Below are positions 44,553 through 54,215 of a stretch of 64,000 nucleotides of DNA, in pieces. The notes beneath the pieces are model-generated. The model was not told the DNA's origin and did not search any database. It was given only the letters and a program-made list of their open reading frames with translations. This DNA is from Pyrofollis japonicus. Lineage in GTDB: Archaea; Thermoproteota; Thermoprotei_A; Sulfolobales; Pyrodictiaceae. The DNA is taken from contig NZ_AP028634.1 of NCBI RefSeq assembly GCF_033097485.1, positions 1,231,126-1,295,125 of the forward strand, given 5' to 3'. The number at the start of each line of letters is the position of its first letter. Position 1 is the first letter of the stretch. The position numbers and the translations under genes are program-made.

Positions 44553-45554
44553 TCATCGCTGCTTTATTGGTATGATTAGCTCTGCTTTCCTGCCCTCTAT
44601 TATTCCGTGCCCTTGTATCTGGAGCATGGCGTTGTCCTCTTTGGGCTGTACGTATAGGTCTAGTATTCTTGTAACTTGGTGGCCTAGCTCCTTTATCCGG
44701 TCTACTCCACGGTACTGTGGCTTAGCTAGTGCTGCAGCAATTGCTACTACCTCGTGGCCTCGCTGCTCCAGCAGCTTTAGTAGCGCTATTGCTGTGCCCC
44801 CGGTAGAGACAGTGTCATCTACTATTGCTACGCGTTTGTACTCGTTACTGAGCCCGTATACGTAGTATTTGCCCTCCTCGTAGCCGGAGGCGTAGCTTAT
44901 CTCGATTCCTGGCGCTTCGTATTGCCGCTTCCTAACAATTATCATAGGCTTTGCGAGCTGTTGTGCGACGAGAGTCCCTAGGGGGAGACCAAGTGCTTCT
45001 GGAACCATTACCGCGTCTGGCTTTAGGGGCTCTAGCTGCTCGGCCAGGGTGTCGGCGAGTAGCTGTAGGAGGAGCGGGTTTATTGGCGGAATGTTGTCAG
45101 TTATTGGGTTGATAACGTATAGGTATTGGTCTAGTCCGGCGTACCCCTTTCTTGGGACGACACGGGCTTCTCTGAAGGCTTCAAGTACTAGTTGCCAGAG
45201 GGCTTCGCTACGTCCCTCGGCAACCGGGTTGTGGAAGCACCTCTTCGCCCCGGTATGGCATACTGGGCCACTCGGGACTCCCTCGTATATAAGCGAGTCG
45301 AGGTCGCAGTCGGCAACAACCCGTAGCACTCTTATCGTGTTCCCGCTTGTCTCCCCCTTCATCCAGAGGCGTTGACGGCTCCTAGAGTAAAACCAGGCAT
45401 AGCCGGTCTCGAGCGTCTTTGCTACTGCTTCTCGGCTAGCATATGCCTGCATGAGCGGCTTCTTCGAGACAGCATCGATCACAGTGACGGGAACTAGCCC
45501 ACCCATCTTCTCGTAGTCGATTTCGTCGGGGCTGCGGATGACATGTAGCGGCAT
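44553..45554 (-). CDS. hisI: HisI (phosphoribosyl-AMP cyclohydrolase) fused to a phosphoribosyltransferase domain
   Basis: A 333-residue protein. Residues about 20-112 are HisI: MQAYASREAVAKTLETG, WMKGETSGNTI, the metal-site ADCDLDSL (C83) and CHTGAKRCF (C99 and C106). It opens the ring of phosphoribosyl-AMP in histidine synthesis. Residues about 140-333 form a type I phosphoribosyltransferase domain with the PRPP loop AIVDDTVSTGGT (244-255). HisI alone is about 110-130 residues. The second domain may be a purine or AICAR-related salvage enzyme; this is inferred. It is the last gene of the operon, nine bases after hisH. Confidence 0.9.
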   Translation of the reverse strand: MPLHVIRSPDEIDYEKMGGLVPVTVIDAVSKKPLMQAYASREAVAKTLETGYAWFYSRSRQRLWMKGETSGNTIRVLRVVADCDLDSLIYEGVPSGPVCHTGAKRCFHNPVAEGRSEALWQLVLEAFREARVVPRKGYAGLDQYLYVINPITDNIPPINPLLLQLLADTLAEQLEPLKPDAVMVPEALGLPLGTLVAQQLAKPMIIVRKRQYEAPGIEISYASGYEEGKYYVYGLSNEYKRVAIVDDTVSTGGTAIALLKLLEQRGHEVVAIAAALAKPQYRGVDRIKELGHQVTRILDLYVQPKEDNAMLQIQGHGIIEGRKAELIIPIKQR

Positions 45555-45563
45555 AGCTTGTTC

Positions 45564-46160
45564 TCACCTCTTCACGGCCTCTACAAAGTTTCTTAGAACG
45601 AGTGAGCCCTTGCGCCCGCTCCTCTCTGGGTGGAACTGGGTACCATACAAGGGATGCTTCTCAATGACTGCTGCAAAGCTTTCACCGTGAGCACTGTAAG
45701 CCTTCACCCAGCCTGGCGCTGTATTAGTATAAGCATAGCTGTGCACATAGTACATGTAGGACCCGTTCTCTACGCCCCTTAGTAGCTCGCTGTCGCGGAG
45801 CATGAAGGTGCGTGTCCACCCTATGTGGGGGAGCTTTGGCGCCCTAAGCCTCGTAACCCTGCCAGGCAGGAGGCCTAGGCCTCTTCCCCCCTCCTCGCTT
45901 TCCTCGAAGAAGAGCTGCATCCCTAGGCAAATGCCGAGAACTGGAATGTTGTTCTCGAGTAGCTTGTTGAGCAGGCTTCTCTCCTCTCTTAGCCTCCTAG
46001 TTGCAGCGGGATACGCGCCTACGCCGGGAAGAATGAGTGCATCTATTTCTCCCGCGTCTCTCAGCGTCTCCGACACCTTGACGCTGACTCCTAGCCTCTC
46101 GAAGCCAGCCTTCACGCTATAGATATTGCCGACACCGTATTTCAGCACAAGTATCCTCAT
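45564..46160 (-). CDS. hisH: Imidazole glycerol phosphate synthase, glutaminase subunit HisH
   Basis: A 198-residue class I glutaminase. The nucleophile lies in LGICLGMQLF, and the catalytic histidine and glutamate in QFHPERSG. The PGVGAYPAA segment is the usual oxyanion-region motif. It supplies ammonia to HisF for imidazole ring closure. Its start overlaps hisE by four bases. Confidence 0.93.
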   Translation of the reverse strand: MRILVLKYGVGNIYSVKAGFERLGVSVKVSETLRDAGEIDALILPGVGAYPAATRRLREERSLLNKLLENNIPVLGICLGMQLFFEESEEGGRGLGLLPGRVTRLRAPKLPHIGWTRTFMLRDSELLRGVENGSYMYYVHSYAYTNTAPGWVKAYSAHGESFAAVIEKHPLYGTQFHPERSGRKGSLVLRNFVEAVKR

Positions 46161-46468
46161 CGCCTCCTCCTCCTGAGAAGCTCTTTCGCCACGTCGCGGG
46201 TACTCACGCCGCTCAGGGCGAGAACCACTACAAGGTGGTAGAGAAGGTCGGCTGCCTCTCTGACCAATGCTTCTCGGTCACCTTGGAGGGCTTCGACGAT
46301 GGTCTCTATGGCTTCTTCGCCTAGCTTGCGGGCAGCAAACCCTACTCCCTTCTCGGCTAGGCTGGCTGTGTAGCTACCCTCTGGCTTCTCCCGGATGCGC
46401 TGCAAGACGATGTTGTAGAGTTCGTCGAGGAAGCCAAGACCCTCCGAGCAATCCATGGTTTTGCTCAC
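46157..46468 (-). CDS. hisE: Phosphoribosyl-ATP pyrophosphatase HisE
   Basis: A 103-residue helical MazG-like protein with EKPEGSYTASLAEKG, KLGEEAIETIVEAL and EAADLLYHLVVVL, the metal-binding glutamate and aspartate pattern of HisE. It removes pyrophosphate from phosphoribosyl-ATP. HisE and HisI are separate genes here, not the HisIE fusion. It overlaps hisD by four bases. Confidence 0.93.
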   Translation of the reverse strand: MSKTMDCSEGLGFLDELYNIVLQRIREKPEGSYTASLAEKGVGFAARKLGEEAIETIVEALQGDREALVREAADLLYHLVVVLALSGVSTRDVAKELLRRRRR

Positions 46469-47706
46469 CTTGCCTTCTTTCTCGCTTCTAGGCTCTCAGC
46501 GTGGAAGCGGAATCCTTCTAGCCTGGCAAGCACTATTGCCGCATCAAGGGTCTCTTCGTCCACAGCGCTTACAAGCGCTATTGGTTTCAGAAAGTCATAG
46601 ACGCTTAGCCCGCCACGCCACCTCGCTGCACCACTTGTTGGAAGAACATGGCTAGGCCCAGCAGCGTAATCCATGTAGGCTACTGGCTCGCCCAGCGAGA
46701 CTGCTCCAGCATTCCTTATTTCGTTGACCACGTCGCGGGGATTCTCCATGACTATTTCTAGGTGTTCGGGAGCATACTCGTTAACAATGCCTATCGCTTG
46801 TCCAACGCTGCTCGTAACAACTACGAAGACGAGCCCCATATGTGGTTCCCGAACATGGTCCTTTATCCTCGAGGCAACCTGGTCTGCGAGGCTCTTAGAC
46901 GGCGTGACGAGGACTGCAGAGGAGAATGCTCCGTGCTCTGCTTGTGCAAGGAGGTCTAGGCTCACTAGCTCGGGGTTAGCCGAGTCATCTGCCAGGATTG
47001 CTATCTCGCTTGGCCCCGCAACCATGTCTATACCGGTCTCGGTCGATACTATGAGCTTCGCGGCCTCTACGTAGGGGCTGCCTGGGCCAACAATCTTGTC
47101 CACTCGTGGCAAGGGATTAACCCCGAAGGCTAGCCCGGCTACAGCCTGTGCACCACCCACGGCGTAGAGTGCGTCTATTCCAGCAACAAGGGCAGCCGCC
47201 TCTATGAGTGGGTGGGCTTTGAACCCCCTATCGCGATACGGTGGAGATGCTGCAACTACTAGCCGCGAGCCAGCGACGCGGGCCGGTATACACGTCATCA
47301 AGAGTGTTGATGGATAGGGCTTCGCGCCAGCCGGGACATAGGCGCCAACACGCTCTACGGGACGCCATACGAGTCCATAGCCTTCTCGAACGGTGTCCCG
47401 GGGCATTGTTGCTTCGTGGTATTCCCGTATCCTCTTAGCCGCTACCTCCAGGGCCCAGCGAGCCTCATCGCCTATTTCTCGCAGCGCCTCCTCCATCTCG
47501 CTCCTCGCTACACGTGGGTCATCGAAGCTTCTTGTGTCGAAGCGCTCAGAGTACTCCCTTACAGCGGCATACCCTCTCTCACGGACATCTTCCACAATGG
47601 GCTTAACCTTCTCAATATACTCTTCTAGGCTATACGGTCTCTTCATCTCCCGGATAACAGTCTTCGTATCCACTTGTCTCGCATCAATGTATACTAGGCT
47701 ACCCAT
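46465..47706 (-). CDS. hisD: Histidinol dehydrogenase HisD
   Basis: A 413-residue protein of normal length. Conserved stretches are [64 protein letters not shown] and YAPEHLEI. It oxidises histidinol to histidine in two NAD steps and uses zinc. It lies between hisF and hisE and overlaps both by a few bases. Confidence 0.95.
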   Translation of the reverse strand: MGSLVYIDARQVDTKTVIREMKRPYSLEEYIEKVKPIVEDVRERGYAAVREYSERFDTRSFDDPRVARSEMEEALREIGDEARWALEVAAKRIREYHEATMPRDTVREGYGLVWRPVERVGAYVPAGAKPYPSTLLMTCIPARVAGSRLVVAASPPYRDRGFKAHPLIEAAALVAGIDALYAVGGAQAVAGLAFGVNPLPRVDKIVGPGSPYVEAAKLIVSTETGIDMVAGPSEIAILADDSANPELVSLDLLAQAEHGAFSSAVLVTPSKSLADQVASRIKDHVREPHMGLVFVVVTSSVGQAIGIVNEYAPEHLEIVMENPRDVVNEIRNAGAVSLGEPVAYMDYAAGPSHVLPTSGAARWRGGLSVYDFLKPIALVSAVDEETLDAAIVLARLEGFRFHAESLEARKKAR

Positions 47707-48466
47707 CGGGAGGCCTCACCTCAACACCACGCTCTAAGAGGTATTTCTTGAGGTCAGGTATGCGGATCAACGCCTCATGGAAAACGCCTGCAGCGAGAGC
47801 CGCATCGGCTCCCGCAATAGTGAATGCTTCAAGGAAGTGCCGGGGCTCGCCAGCACCCCCACTCGCTATAACCGGTACATTCACTGCCTCAACAACAGCC
47901 CCTGTAAGCTCGAGGTCATAGCCCTGCCTCGTTCCATCACGGTCAATGCTTGTTAACAGTATCTCTCCTGCACCAAGCTCGGCTGCTTTTCTAGCCCATT
48001 TCACCGCGTCTATGCCGGTGGGTATGCGACCACCCGCTACGTATACTTCCCAGCCGCCCGCGGCACTTCGGGCAGCGTCTATCGCTACTACTACTGCTTG
48101 TGAGCCATACTCTTTGGCTGCTTCCTGGACGAGTCGTGGATTCTTAACGGCAGCCGTGTTTATTGACACCTTGTCAGCGCCGCTGTCAAGTAATCGGCCG
48201 AAGTCCTCAATGCTACGCACGCCGCCGCCGACAGTAAAGGGCACCGTTATCGTGCTTGCAACGTCCCTTACAACGCGATAGAGGGGTTCACGATCCTCCA
48301 CCGTAGCAGTTATGTCGAGAAACACTAGCTCGTCAACACCCTCCTCCTCGTACCTTGCAGCAAGCTCTACCGGGTCGCCCTGATCCCTTAGGTTCCGGAA
48401 CCGAATCCCCTTGACTACTCGCCCCTTATCCACGTCTAAGCAAGCAATGATTCTCTTAGCTGGCAT
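47699..48466 (-). CDS. hisF: Imidazole glycerol phosphate synthase, cyclase subunit HisF
   Basis: A 255-residue TIM barrel. The catalytic aspartates are in [13 protein letters not shown] and VVAIDA, and phosphate-binding turns are in FTVGGGVRS and [10 protein letters not shown]. It makes imidazole glycerol phosphate and AICAR with ammonia from HisH. It overlaps hisB upstream by eleven bases and hisD downstream by eight. Confidence 0.95.
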   Translation of the reverse strand: MPAKRIIACLDVDKGRVVKGIRFRNLRDQGDPVELAARYEEEGVDELVFLDITATVEDREPLYRVVRDVASTITVPFTVGGGVRSIEDFGRLLDSGADKVSINTAAVKNPRLVQEAAKEYGSQAVVVAIDAARSAAGGWEVYVAGGRIPTGIDAVKWARKAAELGAGEILLTSIDRDGTRQGYDLELTGAVVEAVNVPVIASGGAGEPRHFLEAFTIAGADAALAAGVFHEALIRIPDLKKYLLERGVEVRPPDG

Positions 48467-49043
48467 CCAGCCTCACCTCTCCCTTAGTGCTTATAGTCTC
48501 GGCGCTGGGTGCGAGTGCTTCTCGCAGAGCCATGCCGAGAGCCTTGAACGCCGCCTCGGCGAGGTGGTGGTTATTCCCCGTGGCGATGGCCCTAACGTGT
48601 ATTGTTGCACGCATTGCCGAGGCGAGCGAGGATACGAAGTGGTGTATGTTTTCTAGTGCTAGGCCGCCTATCTCTTCCCGGGTAAATGGCAGCTCAACAT
48701 ACGCGCCGGAGCGCCCCGAGACATCTACCGCTGCGAGGACGAGGACCTCGTCCATGGGGACTATCGCGTAGCCAAACCTCTTTATCCCGGCAGATCCGAT
48801 AGCCCTGGCTATTGCTTCGCCTAGCGTGAGCGCTGTATCCTCTACCACGTGGTGGTCGTCGAAGCCGCGCTTGTCAACCGCCTCAACTGAGCCACTCGCA
48901 CCCATGTAGCGTAGAAGCGTCTCCAACATGTGGTCAAAGAACCCTATCCCCGTGGAGACTTTCGCGTCACCAGGCTCCAACACTATGTTGACAATTATCT
49001 TCGTCTCCCGAGTCTCTCGCACAACTCTTGCCTTCCTAGGCAT
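48456..49043 (-). CDS. hisB: Imidazoleglycerol-phosphate dehydratase HisB
   Basis: I use the ATG at 49043, which overlaps hisA by eight bases; the frame stays open to 49103 but that would run far into hisA. The product is a monofunctional dehydratase with the duplicated metal motifs [13 protein letters not shown] with [12 protein letters not shown], and [11 protein letters not shown] with [14 protein letters not shown]. The histidinol-phosphate phosphatase domain of enterobacterial HisB is absent, and no phosphatase gene is in the cluster. Confidence 0.93.
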   Translation of the reverse strand: MPRKARVVRETRETKIIVNIVLEPGDAKVSTGIGFFDHMLETLLRYMGASGSVEAVDKRGFDDHHVVEDTALTLGEAIARAIGSAGIKRFGYAIVPMDEVLVLAAVDVSGRSGAYVELPFTREEIGGLALENIHHFVSSLASAMRATIHVRAIATGNNHHLAEAAFKALGMALREALAPSAETISTKGEVRLDAS

Positions 49044-49752
49044 AGCGAGCAGCCTCCTCCCAGCTAATCTTTCCAGAGTAAAGGGCCATCCCGACGACCA
49101 CACCGTCTACGCGGAGCGCTTCAAGAGCCTCTAGGTCAGCAATGCTCGAGACGCCTCCCGAGTAGATGAGGAGCCCCTTCACCTCCTTGCGCACGTTTCT
49201 TACTCTCTCAAAGCTAGGTCCTCCGAGGGAGCCCTCGACCCATACCTGTGTATAGAACACACCGTCTGCCTTTGTCGAGGCGATTAGCCTCAGCGCCTCC
49301 ATCGTGCTTAATCGCTCCTTTTCTCTCCAGCCACGGGAGAGGAGACGGCCGTCACTATCCTCCTCCACCGCTGCTAAGACCTGGCAACCAGTAGTATCTA
49401 CCACATCGTCGAGGAAGCCGGGGCTGTGGAACCACGCGGACCCTATTACTAGTCTCCTCACACCCTTGCTACACGCCTCAATCGCTGCCTCAATGCTGCG
49501 GATTCCTCCGCCAAACTCAATGCTAACACCTATATCGTTGGCTATTTTCTCTACTATACTGAGGTTCCAGGGGCTCGGTGCACCCTTCTCAGCACCATCT
49601 AGATCAACCACGTGGATCCACTTGAAGCCGTAGCTCGCTATGCGCTCCGCCAATGCCAGGGGGTCTCCGAGCCGGAGGCCGGTGCCCCTCACCCCTCGTA
49701 CACGCTTAACCGCCTCACCGGCCTCCAAGTCTATTGAGGGTAGGAGCTTCAC
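49036..49752 (-). CDS. hisA: ProFAR isomerase HisA
   Basis: A 238-residue TIM barrel. The first catalytic aspartate is in PSIDLEAGEAVKRVRG, phosphate-binding turns are in IEFGGGIRSI and LIYSGGVSSI, and VVDLDGAEKGAPSP is the usual loop. It isomerises ProFAR to PRFAR. It overlaps hisG by four bases and hisB by eight. It resembles HisF in fold, as known for the pair. Confidence 0.93.
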   Translation of the reverse strand: MKLLPSIDLEAGEAVKRVRGVRGTGLRLGDPLALAERIASYGFKWIHVVDLDGAEKGAPSPWNLSIVEKIANDIGVSIEFGGGIRSIEAAIEACSKGVRRLVIGSAWFHSPGFLDDVVDTTGCQVLAAVEEDSDGRLLSRGWREKERLSTMEALRLIASTKADGVFYTQVWVEGSLGGPSFERVRNVRKEVKGLLIYSGGVSSIADLEALEALRVDGVVVGMALYSGKISWEEAARYA

Positions 49753-50615
49753 GGTATCACCCTCTCAACGCTCAGTACGAGTATGTCTCTTGCACCCCTC
49801 TTCTTAGCCTCAAAAACAACCTTGGACAATTTATCAATAGGCACAACAGTCATAACCTCCCACATAGGCTCCGGCGCCTCTATGCGTGCAAGCGTCGGGC
49901 CACTCATCGATGGAAGGACCGAGAGGACCTCATGGAGAACCCGGTCTGGCACATTCATGAGCACGAGCTTGTGCCTACGGGCTCTAACAACACTCCTCAA
50001 CGCCTCTATTACCTCGTTAACCGTGTCCTCGTCGTCGCGCACCAACGGGCTCTTTATGAGCCGTGCACTTGTCTCAAGAACGGTGGCAATGGGCACAAGG
50101 CCGTGAAGCCTCATAGTGGTCCCGGTCGACACTATGTCAACAACAGCGTCACATGCACCAAGGCTAGGCATAACCTCTGAGGCACCGCTTATCCTTAGAA
50201 TCTCGGCAGCTATCCCATGCTCCTCGAAGAACTTCCTGGCAATATTGACGTACTTTGTAGCCACTCGCACACCGTCAGGTAGTTCTTCGAGACTCCTTAT
50301 CCCGCTGCTACGCGGCACCGCGACAACAAGCCTTGCACGACCAAATCCTAGGTCGGCTACTTCTTCTACCCGTGCACCCGACTCAACAACGTAGTCTCGC
50401 CCAGTGATGCCTAGCTCGGCTGCACCCGAAGCAACAATGCTCGGGATATCCTCGGCCCTCACATAAACTATTTTCACATCCTCCCTACTCGTCGGGACCA
50501 CAAGCGCCCTATCAGAGTCACCGTACAGCGGCTCAATGCCCGCAGACTCCAAGAGACGGAGCGCAGGAGCACGTAGCCTACCCTTGTTGGGGACAGCTAT
50601 CCTCAGCATCGCCAA
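49749..50615 (-). CDS. hisG: ATP phosphoribosyltransferase HisG, long form
   Basis: A 288-residue protein that starts with TTG; an ATG lies two codons later. The N-terminal part has LRIAVPNKGRLRAP and AELGITGRDYV; the PRPP loop is VVDIVSTGTTM. The final 75 residues form the regulatory domain of the long HisG form that responds to histidine, so no HisZ is needed. It catalyses the first committed step. A 374-base gap separates it from hisC. Confidence 0.94.
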   Translation of the reverse strand: MAMLRIAVPNKGRLRAPALRLLESAGIEPLYGDSDRALVVPTSREDVKIVYVRAEDIPSIVASGAAELGITGRDYVVESGARVEEVADLGFGRARLVVAVPRSSGIRSLEELPDGVRVATKYVNIARKFFEEHGIAAEILRISGASEVMPSLGACDAVVDIVSTGTTMRLHGLVPIATVLETSARLIKSPLVRDDEDTVNEVIEALRSVVRARRHKLVLMNVPDRVLHEVLSVLPSMSGPTLARIEAPEPMWEVMTVVPIDKLSKVVFEAKKRGARDILVLSVERVIP

Positions 50616-50989
50616 TCATTATCCCTCGCCACGATTCTTTTCCTGGGAGAATAGAGGCCGCAATCCGAAGCCGTATTTGCTCGAGGCGGGCCGTGCTTCA
50701 CATCTGCTGCATCAACATCCTTCTCTTCGAGAAGGAGGCTTAGGGACGAAGAGAACAAGGAGACCATCGTAGGCCGAGGCATGTACATCTTATCCTGTAT
50801 GAACGCACATCTCCCTTCACCCTTGCCTCGATAACGGGCTATGCAAAGCCCACTCCTTTGTGGAGGTTAAAGAGGTTACCCTCGAGAGGGGTGCGGCTTC
50901 CAAACCACTCTTCATGCAAGACTAGTCAAAGATCTGTAAGCTTTCCTCAAAGAGTGCAGGGCTAACGACTTTCGGTTAGCTGATATTCT
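50616..50989. other. Gap inside the his cluster between hisC and hisG
   Basis: This 374-base interval contains no convincing gene on either strand. It is the only long gap in an otherwise overlapping operon, so it may hold a second promoter for hisG onward or a leader. I see no clear TATA box next to hisG and no perfect palindrome. Confidence 0.5.
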
Positions 50990-52048
50990 TCATCCTTTTA
51001 TCTCCGATAACGTTTTTAGAAGTATCTCGAGCTCGCCTCGTGCCCCGATCGTTATCCGTGCCCATGTGTCGCCAAAGGGTACTCGGCGAACCATTACACC
51101 GCGCTCGGCGAGCCTGTCCACAACATTGTCTATGCGGGTGTCTACTAGGACGAAGTTCGTCCAGCTCCTATAGGGCTTCATTCCGAGGGCTCCTAGGTGT
51201 TCCCGTAGCCATTCCCTTCTCTCAGCAATATTCTCAACGATTTTCTTGAAGATGTTCCTGCAGCCTAGCGCAGCTATGGCGGCTGCTATACTGGTGCGCG
51301 GCATGGGGAAGGGGGCTAGGAACTTCCAAACAGCGTCGCGAACATCCTTTGCGGCTACCAGGTAGCCTATGCGGAGCCCGGCGAGCCCGAAGGCCTTGCT
51401 AAAGGTCCTAGTGACGACGATGTTGCTGAACTCGCTCACTAGGTCTATGACGGTTTCTTTGCTGAACTCGTAGTAGGCCTCATCAACTACTACGAGCCCC
51501 CTCGTGTTTTCCGCTATGCTAGCTATCGTTTCTCTGTCGAACAAGAGGCTGCCCGTAGGGTTGTTTGGGTTATCTATTACGACTAGTTTCGCGTTCTTCG
51601 CCTCCTCGAGGAACGCGTCTCTATCAACGCACCACTTGTCACCGCACTCCCTTAGAGGAGTCTCACGGTACCGTGCGCCGCTTAGCGAGGAGTAGACCCG
51701 GTACATTGAGAACGAGGGGGCAGCTGCTACGACTACGTCGCCTGGGTCGAGAACTGCTTCGAACAAGGATCTTAGCAGCGCGTCACTGCCCGGGCCGAAG
51801 GCTATGTTATCTCTACTTATACCAGTGTACTCCGAGAGCCCGTCCAGGAGCTGGTTGTACATGTTCTTCTCGGGGTACCGGTTTGCTCTACGAGCCTCCT
51901 CTAGTATAGCGTCAACTATGCACTGGGGAGGGGGTTCAGGGTTCTCATTGAGATCAAGCCTGGCAACTGTGTCACGAGAATAATCGCGTGGCTCGTAAAC
52001 CGGTGCTTCTCGGACCCATTTTCTTATAATCATCACCGTGGACACCAT
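50990..52048 (-). CDS. hisC: Histidinol-phosphate aminotransferase HisC
   Basis: A 352-residue PLP-dependent fold-type I protein. Conserved features are LDLNENPEPPP, the GPGSDALLRSLFEAVLDPGDVV stretch, IDNPNNPTGSLL, VVDEAYYEFS and the Schiff-base lysine in TFSKAFGLAGLRIGYL. It makes histidinol phosphate. It opens the hisCGABFDEHI order known from Sulfolobus. A later ATG at 52033 is an alternative start. Confidence 0.93.
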   Translation of the reverse strand: MVSTVMIIRKWVREAPVYEPRDYSRDTVARLDLNENPEPPPQCIVDAILEEARRANRYPEKNMYNQLLDGLSEYTGISRDNIAFGPGSDALLRSLFEAVLDPGDVVVAAAPSFSMYRVYSSLSGARYRETPLRECGDKWCVDRDAFLEEAKNAKLVVIDNPNNPTGSLLFDRETIASIAENTRGLVVVDEAYYEFSKETVIDLVSEFSNIVVTRTFSKAFGLAGLRIGYLVAAKDVRDAVWKFLAPFPMPRTSIAAAIAALGCRNIFKKIVENIAERREWLREHLGALGMKPYRSWTNFVLVDTRIDNVVDRLAERGVMVRRVPFGDTWARITIGARGELEILLKTLSEIKG

Positions 52049-52107
52049 TCCGCGGCTATTCCTCGATATCCTTCTGGCTACAGGCGCCTCTCCCCTGGTG
52101 CTAAGGG

Positions 52108-52115
52108 ATTTAAAG
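52108..52115 (-). promoter_or_regulatory. TATA-like box for hisC
   Basis: CTTTAAAT on the minus strand is about 60 bases upstream of the hisC start. The same interval also separates hisC from the divergent HTH-phosphoribosyltransferase gene, so it likely holds both promoters. Confidence 0.4.
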
Positions 52116-52248
52116 ATACCAGTCCTCGGAGGGCCGGGGACGTTTCCTCGCAGAGGTAAGTCCTTTAGCCGCGTCCTTGATACTCTGACGCGGTACTGTG
52201 TGCGGCTTCTTTATTGCGCTTGTCGCCGTGCTTGGAGGCGTCGGCCTG

Positions 52249-52971
52249 GTGGTTGTTCCTAGCAGGCGGTTCGACGAGGCAAGGTTCGTGTTAATGGTTG
52301 TTGAGGCGCTTCGCTTGGCGAAGCAGAGGCATAGTTACCGTGAATTATCAAGGGCTACGGGGATTCCAGCGCCACACCTTTCGCGCTACGTGACTGGTAG
52401 GGGCTTGCCCTCGCCGGAGAAGGCCAAGGTTATCCTTGACGCTATTTGGCGCCTAGAGAACCCGCGCAGGGTGCTTGCAGAGCGCCTCGCCGAGACCGGA
52501 GGCGTTCTCGACACAAGTGTTATTCTAACCGATCCCCTGTATCTCCTACTGGTCTCGCTCCACTACGCTGACAAGATACGGGGCAAAAACATCACGAGGA
52601 TACTTGTGCCCGAGGCGTCAGGTATACCGTTCGCCACCGCCATGAGCATGGTGATTGAGAGGCCCTTTACCGTGGCGCGCCGCGGACCAATAACCGATAG
52701 CGATGTGTGCAGCTCAACTATACCCAGCTTCTGCATACCTCGCAACACACTTTCAAGGACAGATAATGTACTCATAGTTGACGACATCGTTGAGACCGGG
52801 AAGACGCTGAAGGCTCTCCGCGACCTAGTAGAAAGAAGTGGCGCCAGAATAGCCCATATCGCTGCAATCGTGGTAGTTGGCGAGGAATGGGTTGAAATAA
52901 GCGGGTTCCGGGAAGTAGACGCACTGGTTATCCTCACAAAGCCAGGAGCCAGGCGCGTACCGAGCCTCTAG
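52249..52971 (+). CDS. HTH-phosphoribosyltransferase regulator (GfcR/PurR-like)
   Basis: I favour the GTG at 52249, ten bases after GGAGG; the frame extends to 52198 but that lead is hydrophobic and unlikely. An N-terminal helix-turn-helix (SYRELSRATGIPAPHLSRYVTG) leads into a type I phosphoribosyltransferase domain with the PRPP loop VLIVDDIVETGKT. Such archaeal proteins bind DNA and sense PRPP or nucleotides instead of acting as enzymes. It is divergent from hisC. Control of the his operon is a testable inference. Confidence 0.82.
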   Translation: MVVPSRRFDEARFVLMVVEALRLAKQRHSYRELSRATGIPAPHLSRYVTGRGLPSPEKAKVILDAIWRLENPRRVLAERLAETGGVLDTSVILTDPLYLLLVSLHYADKIRGKNITRILVPEASGIPFATAMSMVIERPFTVARRGPITDSDVCSSTIPSFCIPRNTLSRTDNVLIVDDIVETGKTLKALRDLVERSGARIAHIAAIVVVGEEWVEISGFREVDALVILTKPGARRVPSL

Positions 52972-53021
52972 GACCAAAATATTGGGCGGGATAGGCAGGC
53001 ACTCAGAGCGGCCTTTGGCCC

Positions 53022-53375
53022 TTATTTCTCCTCGCCGCGCTTCCCAAGCTCTTCCTCGAGCTCACGTATTCTTTCATCAATAGCCTTTATCTGCTCCTCT
53101 ATCATCTTCTTCATTGCTTCTAGCCACTGCTTCTGCGCCCTAAGCATCTGCAGCTCTACTTCCGGGCTCAGTGGAGCCATGCCGGGAAACGGTGGCGGAA
53201 ACGCCCAAGGAGCACCAGGTGGCGGCGTATACTGAGGCGCCGGTGGAGCTGCTTCAAATCCAGGGTACGGTGCATGGTACGGAGGCTCTTCCTCCGGCGT
53301 TGGCAGCGGTTCCTCTCTTCTACCGCGCCTCTTGCGCCCGTATCCGTATCCGTAGCCTCCTCCCCACCAACCCAT
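53022..53375 (-). CDS. Low-complexity Gly/Pro-rich protein with C-terminal coiled coil
   Basis: A 117-residue protein. The N terminus is rich in Gly, Tyr and Arg (GWWGGGYGYGYGRKRRGRR), the middle in proline, and the last 45 residues form a charged coiled coil (EEQIKAIDERIRELEEELG). The plan recalls DUF5320-type proteins, but the identity is not certain. It is short, single and of unknown role. Confidence 0.6.
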   Translation of the reverse strand: MGWWGGGYGYGYGRKRRGRREEPLPTPEEEPPYHAPYPGFEAAPPAPQYTPPPGAPWAFPPPFPGMAPLSPEVELQMLRAQKQWLEAMKKMIEEQIKAIDERIRELEEELGKRGEEK

Positions 53376-53489
53376 GGCTATCTTCCCAAGAATATAGTGG
53401 ATGCGGGCGCGTAGATATGTTGTAACCCGCTCAGCAACCAGGGTTCCTGCCAGACGGTTTTTGCCTCTTTAGACTCTAGTACATGTTCT

Positions 53490-54215
53490 TCAGCAGGGCT
53501 CAACACTTACCAATCCCTTGAAGAACACTTTGAGTGTCATCTCATCCCCGTTATCCTTCTCGATCAGGGGCTCTACGCGGTAAGCATAGAGTTCTAGGCT
53601 GTTGCGGTGCGCGCAGAGGAGGCGGGAGAACACTGGATCAACTACGCGGTTAGGTTTCAGTATATCAGCGTCTGGTCTGAGAACGGTGAATACTATTGCG
53701 GCGCGTGTGCCGTTCTTGGAAGCCGTGACTAGGACCTCTATTTGGCGTCTAGCTCTCTGGCTCGGTGCATCGGGGAACAATGCTACACGGTCGATTACGA
53801 GGTTTGTTGACTTTACCTCTATGAGTACAATGTTGCCAACACTATCGGTTGCTATGAAGTCCACGCGTGTCCCATTGATCCACTTCTCCGCCGTAAGGCT
53901 GCTTATGCCCGGTATGACTCTGTGAGCCACTAAGGGGAAGAGTTTGTTCCCGAATCTCGTGTCCTCTAAAACTATTGTACCAGTGCGTGGCTCCTCTACC
54001 GCCACGACGTCACAGCTGGTTTTTCTCCCAGGACGCCAAGAAGGTCTGTAATACACCCTTGTACCCGGTTTTAGCAAGTGTGTTAGCCTGCCTGGATCAT
54101 GTATATGGCATTGTACTTTGTCCCGGCCAGTTGAAAGCATCACAGTGAAGCGCTTAATCCTCGCAACCAGCTCTGCACTCCTAACATGCTCTATCGAGAC
54201 TATAGGCTGCTCCAC
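53490..54215 (-). CDS. sfsA: SfsA family DNA-binding/nuclease-like protein
   Basis: A 241-residue protein with the conserved SfsA elements: HIHDPGRLTHLL, ADEP-like FGNKLFPLVAHRVIPG, VDFIATDSVGNIVLIEVKSTNL, FPDAPSQRARRQIEVL and IVFTVLRPDAD. The D-x-E-x-K pattern (DFIA then EVKS) is a nuclease-like core. SfsA was named for sugar fermentation stimulation in E. coli, and its archaeal role is not clear. It is transcribed alone. Confidence 0.9.
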   Translation of the reverse strand: MEQPIVSIEHVRSAELVARIKRFTVMLSTGRDKVQCHIHDPGRLTHLLKPGTRVYYRPSWRPGRKTSCDVVAVEEPRTGTIVLEDTRFGNKLFPLVAHRVIPGISSLTAEKWINGTRVDFIATDSVGNIVLIEVKSTNLVIDRVALFPDAPSQRARRQIEVLVTASKNGTRAAIVFTVLRPDADILKPNRVVDPVFSRLLCAHRNSLELYAYRVEPLIEKDNGDEMTLKVFFKGLVSVEPC

